A DNA stretch of 64,000 nucleotides from assembly GCA_049510975.1 (NCBI GenBank), contig JBEKYM010000015.1, forward strand, positions 1-64,000. Reading direction: 5' to 3'. Origin of the DNA: JAKACA01 sp049510975. Its GTDB lineage: Bacteria; Actinomycetota; Acidimicrobiia; Acidimicrobiales; Bog-793. The position numbers and the translations under genes were made by a program. The notes beneath the pieces were generated by a model that was not told the origin of the DNA, searched no databases, and worked only from the letters and a program-made list of their open reading frames with translations. This document shows, piece by piece, positions 59,665 to 64,000 of this stretch (within the stretch, counting starts at the first letter, position 1; each line of letters begins with the position of its first letter).

Positions 59665-60830
59665 ACGGCCGCCAGGACGTCGTCGCGCCGCTCGGCCGGC
59701 GTCACCCAGTCCACCCGTATGGCCTCCGAACCCACCCAGGACGCCGCCCCCTGTAGGGCGATGGCGAGACCGCGCAGCGTCTCTTTGCTCGCGTCCGGGT
59801 CGACGTGCACGCCCTTCGCGACGAACGTCGTGCCTTCCCGACCGGGGTCGACGAGGCCGACCAGGCTGTTGCCGACGAGGAGCGGCATGGAGAAGTAGCC
59901 GTGGACGCGTTGGTGTTTCGGCGTGTAGGCCTCCAGCCGGTGGCGGAAGGAGAAGACCCGTTCGGTCCGGTTCCGGTCCCAGACGAGCGAGTCGAACGGC
60001 GACACCAGCACCGGGCGAGAGCGAAGCCCTGCCGTTCCCGTCTCCAGCAGCTCGGGTGCTGCCCACGCCGGCACGCCCCAACCTTCCACCGTGACGGGAA
60101 CGAGACCGAGGTCATCGACGAGCCGTTTCGCCTCGGCTGCCTTCACCCCCGAATAGGTGGCGAGATCTCGGAGCGTGGCGACGCCGAGGGCTCCGGCGGC
60201 TCGGGTCAGGCGGTGGCGGCCCTGCTCGTCCGGCTCGACCGTGGCCGCCAGCAGGTCCGCCGGTACGGCACGCTCGGGCAAGTCGTAGACCCGTTGGAAA
60301 CCCCGCCGCTGCGCGCACACGACGTCGCCGATATCGAGCATCCATTCGAGGGCGATCTTGGTCTCGGACCAGTCCCACCACGGTCCTCCTCGCTTGGCGC
60401 CGCCGAGGCCGTTCGCCGTGAGCGGTCCTTCTGCGCGGAGTCGCTCGAGCACGCCGGCGCAGGTCTGCTCGGCGTTCTCGAGGTGGTGCCAGCGGCGCCC
60501 TCGTGCGCGCCGCGCCTGGCGTTCGGACTCGTAGAAGGGCCAGTCCTCCATCGGGAGCACGCAGGCCGCATGCGCCCAGTACTCGAAGGCGTTGAAAGGT
60601 GGGCCTGCCCAGTAAGCAGCTTCGATCGCCTGGCGTTTCACGGCACCGAGGCGGGCGTAGGCGACGAGCTCGTGCGAGCGGGCAAGCACCGAGATCGTGT
60701 CGATCTGCACCGCACGCAGATGGCGGAGCATGGCCGAGGGTCCGCCGACGAGGCGGGGGCCGAGGAGACCCTGGGCCGCCAGAGCTAGTCGCCGGGCCTC
60801 GCGGGTCGACAGGTCTTCGGGCGCTGCCAT
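59610..60830 (-). CDS. YcaQ-like winged-helix DNA-binding protein (HTH_42)
   Basis: 406 residues from the ATG at 60830; an upstream GTG at 60887 is possible but the family normally begins near LSTREARRLALAAQGL. It has conserved LRAVQIDTISVLARSHELVAYARLG, AFEYWAHAACVLPMEDWPFY, RGPLTANGLGG-type helix and VSPFDSLVWDRNRTERVFSF. YcaQ/AlkX-type proteins act as DNA glycosylases or interstrand crosslink repair factors in some bacteria; here that is by homology. The 351-bp upstream region is AT-rich near 60921-60960. Confidence 0.9.
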   Translation of the reverse strand: MAAPEDLSTREARRLALAAQGLLGPRLVGGPSAMLRHLRAVQIDTISVLARSHELVAYARLGAVKRQAIEAAYWAGPPFNAFEYWAHAACVLPMEDWPFYESERQARRARGRRWHHLENAEQTCAGVLERLRAEGPLTANGLGGAKRGGPWWDWSETKIALEWMLDIGDVVCAQRRGFQRVYDLPERAVPADLLAATVEPDEQGRHRLTRAAGALGVATLRDLATYSGVKAAEAKRLVDDLGLVPVTVEGWGVPAWAAPELLETGTAGLRSRPVLVSPFDSLVWDRNRTERVFSFRHRLEAYTPKHQRVHGYFSMPLLVGNSLVGLVDPGREGTTFVAKGVHVDPDASKETLRGLAIALQGAASWVGSEAIRVDWVTPAERRDDVLAAVQSTVGPATEGLAPVPTS

Positions 60831-60917
60831 GGCTGCTGGGTCTAGGGGCCGCGACGCGACCGTGCAACTCGCCGCCATCGAAGTCACCCTCGCTGGCTTG
60901 CATTCGCTCCGGTCGCT

Positions 60918-60960
60918 CGCTATAGTCTATTAAAATCATAAACCCGATAGTAATAGTCAG
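60918..60960 (-). promoter_or_regulatory. AT-rich promoter candidate with short inverted repeat
   Basis: TATAGTCTATTAAAATCATA (60921-60940) and following bases are strikingly AT-rich for this genome. CTATTA (60927-60932) and TAATAG (60951-60956) form an inverted repeat. Best reading is the promoter/operator of the YcaQ-like gene, on the minus strand with a TATAGC -10-like site. Rest of 60831-61181 has only the hairpin and no gene. Confidence 0.4.
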
Positions 60961-60983
60961 GAATCGTCCTGACACGGCCGGGA

Positions 60984-61022
60984 GTCCGGCTACCTCGCTT
61001 CCCCCCGGCGAGGTAGCCGGAC
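60984..61022. terminator. 15-bp perfect hairpin without U-run
   Basis: GTCCGGCTACCTCGC (60984-60998) and its exact inverse complement GCGAGGTAGCCGGAC (61008-61022), loop TTCCCCCCG (60999-61007). Actinobacterial terminators often lack a U-tract. It lies in the divergent region between the YcaQ-like and lipoprotein genes, so a termination role would have to serve antisense or readthrough; it could instead be a transcribed structured RNA. Confidence 0.5.
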
Positions 61023-61181
61023 CTGGACCGGCTGTCGGCTCCGAGGCGTAGCACCGCTGCGGGTGGCGGTGGCGGTGCTACCCCCCGGGCGCTGCCGGCG
61101 CGCAGCTCCGGCCGAAGATCTGCCGAGGGTAGGGTGTCGACGCCTGCCGGGCCGTGCCGGCCGACGGTGTCGGGAGGACAG

Positions 61182-61772
61182 TTGAGGACCCATTCGAAGC
61201 GGTCCGGGCGAACGGCGCTCCTCGTCGTCTGTTCGGCAGCGCTGGCGCTGACCGCCTGCAGCTCGACCTCGAGCCCATCGTCGGGCGGTGGTTACAGCTC
61301 CGGTCCCACCCGGTTCTCCGCGCATTTCACCTCCACGCCGAAAGCCGCCTCGACGGCACAACTCGCTGAAGTCAAGGCCGAGTACACCGGCGCTTCGAGC
61401 GCAGCGGTGTTCTATGTGACGCCGTCGGCGGGCGACATCTTCGCGAACGGAGCTGCGGTCCCCGGCCCGACGACCGAGGCGGTGCTGGCGATCCGGTTTA
61501 CGGCTGCCTCGGGGGTTTCGGCGCTCATCGCTGACATCAAGAAGAGCCTGCCATCGGCTACACCGGCGACCGTCGACGGCTATTCAGGCGTGCGTGTGCT
61601 GAGCCTCGCTTCGAAATCGCCTCTGGCGAAAGACTCGAAGATCACCGACCATGCGTCCTATCTCGGCGCCTTACTGCTCGGCAGCGGCCAGACACTGTTC
61701 GAAGTCGAGGCGGTCACGACGACCGCCCCTGCGGCTTCTGCCTTCATGGCGTCGTTCAAGCCGCTCGGCTGA
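61182..61772 (+). CDS. Putative secreted lipoprotein (small)
   Basis: 196 residues from the TTG at 61182, chosen because GGAGGAC is 3 nt upstream and it opens directly into RTHSKRSGRTALLVVCSAALALTACSS, a lipoprotein signal with lipidated Cys in LTAC. A GTG at 61134 would prefix 16 residues. Mature part contains FSAHFTSTPKAAS and VEAVTTTAPAASAFMASF; no known domain. One leucine is TTA (61671-61673). Function unknown. Likely modified by Lgt. Confidence 0.75.
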   Translation: MRTHSKRSGRTALLVVCSAALALTACSSTSSPSSGGGYSSGPTRFSAHFTSTPKAASTAQLAEVKAEYTGASSAAVFYVTPSAGDIFANGAAVPGPTTEAVLAIRFTAASGVSALIADIKKSLPSATPATVDGYSGVRVLSLASKSPLAKDSKITDHASYLGALLLGSGQTLFEVEAVTTTAPAASAFMASFKPLG

Positions 61773-61829
61773 CCGAATCGCCGGCGGCACCGCTCCGCTC
61801 CGTGCCGGACAGTCGGCCGCTCCGACCCC

Positions 61830-61864
61830 TTGACCGATGCGTTAGTCACCACTAACCTAATCTG
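61830..61864 (+). promoter_or_regulatory. Leaderless promoter with embedded ArsR operator
   Basis: TTGACC (61830-61835), 17 nt, TAACCT (61853-61858), then 6 nt to the ATG at 61865, so transcription should begin on the start codon. The perfect palindrome GTTAGTCACCACTAAC (61841-61856) fills the spacer and overlaps the -10, the classic place for an ArsR dimer to repress its own gene. No Shine-Dalgarno is present. Confidence 0.7.
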
Positions 61865-63178
61865 ATGGCCGATCTCGTGGCCGCTTTTGCGGAGCCGACG
61901 CGGCGTCGCCTGCTGGCGTTGCTGTCGTCAGGTGAGCAGACCGTCAGCGGGCTCGCAGCGCACTTCGGCGTGACGAGATCTGCCATCTCCCAACACCTCG
62001 CTGTGTTGGCCGAGGCTGGGCTGGTGCAAGTGAGGCAGGAGGGCAGGTGGCGCTACTACCGGCTTGACCCGGCCGGGATGAGGGCGCTGCGCGAAGCGCT
62101 CGACATGTTCTGGACCAATGAGCTGGAGCAGCTCGTCGCTGTCCGGCCGACGATCAAAGGAGCAACCCCGATGACTGCAGATCCCACGACGACTGTCGAG
62201 CACAGCGTCATCGTCCCCCTCGGACCAGACGAGACGTTCGCGATGCTGACCGAGCCCGAGCGGTTGCGCCGTTGGCAGGCCGTCACGGCTCGAGTCGACT
62301 TGCGAGCCGGCGGCGAGTACCGCTGGACGATCGTGCCCGGGCTCTCGGCCGCCGGCACATTCTCGGAGATCGAGCCTGGCAAGCGCCTCGTGTTCACGTG
62401 GGGCTGGGAGGGTGACGAGTCCCTGCCGCCGGGCGCTTCGACGGTGACGATCACCCTGGAGCCTGCCGAGGGGGGAACGCTCGTCCGCCTGGTCCACGAC
62501 GGCCTCACGTCCGAGCAGGCAGCCGGTCACAGCGAGGGGTGGAAGCACTACTGGGAACGCCTCGCATCTGCCAGCATCGATGGCGAGGCCGGAGCCGACG
62601 AGTGGGTTACGAGAGTCGACTCGCTGGATGCGCTCGGCGCCGCCGAGGCGGCGCTGGCGGCGTGTCAACTCGTCCTTCGCGGCGTCCCGGCTGAGGCAGG
62701 CTCAGCGCGCACACCATGTTCGAAATTCGCCGTCGACGACCTGCTCGACCACCTCATGGGCTCGGTCACCCATCTGGGCGCCGTCGCCGGCGGCGAGATT
62801 CCCGACAACAAAGCGGGCTCGCGGGAGGTTCGCCTTGCCGACGCGGCGCAGGTCGCCCTCGAAGCGTGGGGCAGGCGAGGACTCGACGGCGAGGTCAATC
62901 TCGGTCAAAACGCAGCGCCGGCCACAGTCCCCGTCGGCATCCTCGGCATCGAGTTTCTCGTGCACGCCTGGGACTTCGCCCAGGCAACGGGGCAAGAGGT
63001 GATCGCCGGCGATGCCCTCGTCGAGTTCGTCGACCAGTTTGCGCGCCAGATCGTGCGGCCGGAGATGCGGGACGGGGACCGTTTTGCCGCAGAGGTGGAA
63101 CTGGGGCCGGACGCCAGTCACCTCGAGCGACTCGTCGCCTTCACAGGTCGGGGACGGGGTTCGTCAGCGGCCGTCTGA
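61865..63178 (+). CDS. ArsR regulator fused to SRPBCC and DinB-like domain
   Basis: 437 residues. Domain order: ArsR winged helix (about 1-90, FGVTRSAISQHLAVLAEAGLVQVRQEGRWRYYRLDP), an SRPBCC/AHSA1 domain (about 105-230, LTEPERLRRWQA, GTFSEIEPGKRLVFTW, VRLVHDGLTSEQAAGHSEGWKHYWERL) and a C-terminal DinB/mycothiol-type fold (about 245-437). Normally an ArsR and AHSA1 gene form an operon; here they are in one frame. Inside, an AAAGGAG (62156-62162) precedes an in-frame ATG at 62171, so a shorter SRPBCC-DinB-like product may also be made. Promoter and operator are described separately. Confidence 0.85.
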   Translation: MADLVAAFAEPTRRRLLALLSSGEQTVSGLAAHFGVTRSAISQHLAVLAEAGLVQVRQEGRWRYYRLDPAGMRALREALDMFWTNELEQLVAVRPTIKGATPMTADPTTTVEHSVIVPLGPDETFAMLTEPERLRRWQAVTARVDLRAGGEYRWTIVPGLSAAGTFSEIEPGKRLVFTWGWEGDESLPPGASTVTITLEPAEGGTLVRLVHDGLTSEQAAGHSEGWKHYWERLASASIDGEAGADEWVTRVDSLDALGAAEAALAACQLVLRGVPAEAGSARTPCSKFAVDDLLDHLMGSVTHLGAVAGGEIPDNKAGSREVRLADAAQVALEAWGRRGLDGEVNLGQNAAPATVPVGILGIEFLVHAWDFAQATGQEVIAGDALVEFVDQFARQIVRPEMRDGDRFAAEVELGPDASHLERLVAFTGRGRGSSAAV

Positions 63179-63202
63179 GCCGACCGATTCAACCCTTGAT
63201 CC

Positions 63203-63250
63203 CAACCTTGATCGTGACTTTCGGACGTATGTGTCCGGAAGTCACTATCA
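63203..63250. terminator. 48-nt imperfect palindrome after ArsR fusion gene
   Basis: Arms 63203-63223 and 63230-63250 pair at 19 of 21 positions plus a wobble, with loop GTATGT; the inner part is GTGACTTTCGGAC against GTCCGGAAGTCAC. It starts 25 nt after the stop codon. No U-run follows. Most likely a terminator; alternatively a REP-like element (CCTTGATC is also repeated at 63191 and 63203). Confidence 0.5.
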
Positions 63251-63406
63251 AGGTTCCGGATGGGAGGTCCAGAGCCTCCGTCCCGGATATGCGACAACGG
63301 GTCTCTCACGTTGCACAGGGCACCCGCCGCCGGCGCATCGAGGCAGCTATCTTCACCGCCATGACGTTGAGGCGGCGATGAGGCTCCCCACAGATCGTCA
63401 GCCGTC

Positions 63407-64000
63407 GTGCCGCTGATCGAGCTCCTTCGGAGCCGCTCTGCCCGGGCCCTCGACGAGGACGTCGAGGGCCGTCTCCTCGTCGCCTCCAACGTGCCGGGCA
63501 CCTACCAGCTGTATGAGCACGCCGGCCAGCTTCACGAGCACGTCGCCGAGTCGAGCGCCGCCACGACCACCGCCGCCACCGCCGCCACCGACCTACGCCA
63601 GCTGACGGATTTCGCCGAACCGGTGAGCGGCCGCTACCTGCCGGGGGGCCGGCGGGGCGTCCTGACGATGGACGCCGGCGGCAACGAGCGGCACCAGCTC
63701 TTCCTCTTCGACCTCGACGATCCACCGGGCGCTGACCTCAGCCGTCTCGAACCCCTGACCGATGCACCTCAATTCGTGCATCAACTCGTCGGAGTCAGCC
63801 CTGACGGCCGGCTCGTCGCTTTCGTCTCCAACCGACGCAACGGCGTCGACTTCGACGTCTGGGTGATGGACGTAGCAACGAGGGACGAGCGGTGCCTGTA
63901 TGCGGACGGAGGGTGGTGCCAGGCCGGGTCGGGCTTCTCTCCGGACGGGCGCTGGCTGTCGGTCGGGCGGCCCGGACCGAGACCGCTCGACATCGACGCG
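63407..64000 (+). CDS. S9-type prolyl oligopeptidase family protein, partial
   Basis: At least 198 residues, open at the window end. The GTG at 63407 is the only start after in-frame stops at 63362 and 63368. Residues 20-198 resemble beta-propeller blades of S9 peptidases (LVASNVPGTYQLYEH, LTDFAEPVSGRYLPGG, GNERHQLFLFDLDD, FVHQLVGVSPDGRLVAFVSNRRNGVDFDVWVMDV, FSPDGRWLSVGRP). The catalytic alpha/beta-hydrolase domain would lie beyond 64000. No signal peptide. Cytosolic oligopeptidase or acyl-peptide hydrolase by family. Confidence 0.8.
   Translation, partial: MPLIELLRSRSARALDEDVEGRLLVASNVPGTYQLYEHAGQLHEHVAESSAATTTAATAATDLRQLTDFAEPVSGRYLPGGRRGVLTMDAGGNERHQLFLFDLDDPPGADLSRLEPLTDAPQFVHQLVGVSPDGRLVAFVSNRRNGVDFDVWVMDVATRDERCLYADGGWCQAGSGFSPDGRWLSVGRPGPRPLDIDA

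Overview
The window is high-GC DNA (few AT-rich stretches, GTG and TTG starts common, genes tightly packed with many ATGA/GTGA start-stop overlaps) that looks like the chromosome of an actinobacterium. The family mix points to the Acidimicrobiia or a related deep-branching actinomycetote: an F420-type luciferase-like oxidoreductase, a mycothiol-type DinB-like domain, ECF42 sigma with a DGPF partner, paired FadE subunits, CYTH-CHAD, and a GalE2-like/acyltransferase pair. That placement is inference; there is no rRNA or other firm taxonomic marker here.

Layout. 1-7372: a large sulfotransferase/double glycosyltransferase, an N-acetyltransferase, an epimerase + acyltransferase pair and an NlpC/P60 cell-wall hydrolase. 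7496-12308: a type-B carboxylesterase whose stop codon lies inside an odd tRNA gene with a UAA anticodon, a lipoprotein, a DUF1801 protein and an ECF42/DGPF pair. 12385-15227: a two-polypeptide 2-oxoacid:ferredoxin oxidoreductase. 15606-24926: a cell-surface polysaccharide locus (sulfotransferase, flippase, two methyltransferases, deacetylase, four glycosyltransferases), mostly translationally coupled. 25047-29147: MFS exporter, Nudix hydrolase, CYTH-CHAD protein. 29084-35893: a compact amide-ligase locus (class C26 amidase, His-rich protein, RimK-like ATP-grasp, circularly permuted ATP-grasp, YbdK-type carboxylate-amine ligase, two alpha/beta-hydrolase esterases), the best candidate for an undescribed biosynthetic system. 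35947-40707: a YVTN beta-propeller surface protein, a repeat-rich membrane protein and Lgt.

40806-48485: a lipid/steroid-type catabolic region (SDR, thiolase, two FadE subunits, LLM oxidoreductase, cytochrome P450). Two separate promoters in it carry sites matching TnnAACnnGTTnnA, the consensus of the mycobacterial cholesterol repressor KstR. Between genes lie a duplicated 70-bp hairpin element and a 48-bp minisatellite. 48486-60830: nitroreductase, a three-gene YbjQ-domain operon, a divergent MocR/flavin-oxidase pair with dtd, then more acyl-CoA metabolism (acyl-CoA synthetase, enoyl-CoA hydratase), a ketopantoate-reductase-like protein, an MBL hydrolase, Sir2 and a YcaQ-like DNA-binding protein. 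60831-64000: a lipoprotein, an ArsR-SRPBCC-DinB-like fusion behind a leaderless promoter with an embedded operator, and the start of an S9-type peptidase cut by the window edge.

No insertion sequence, prophage, CRISPR array or rRNA was seen.
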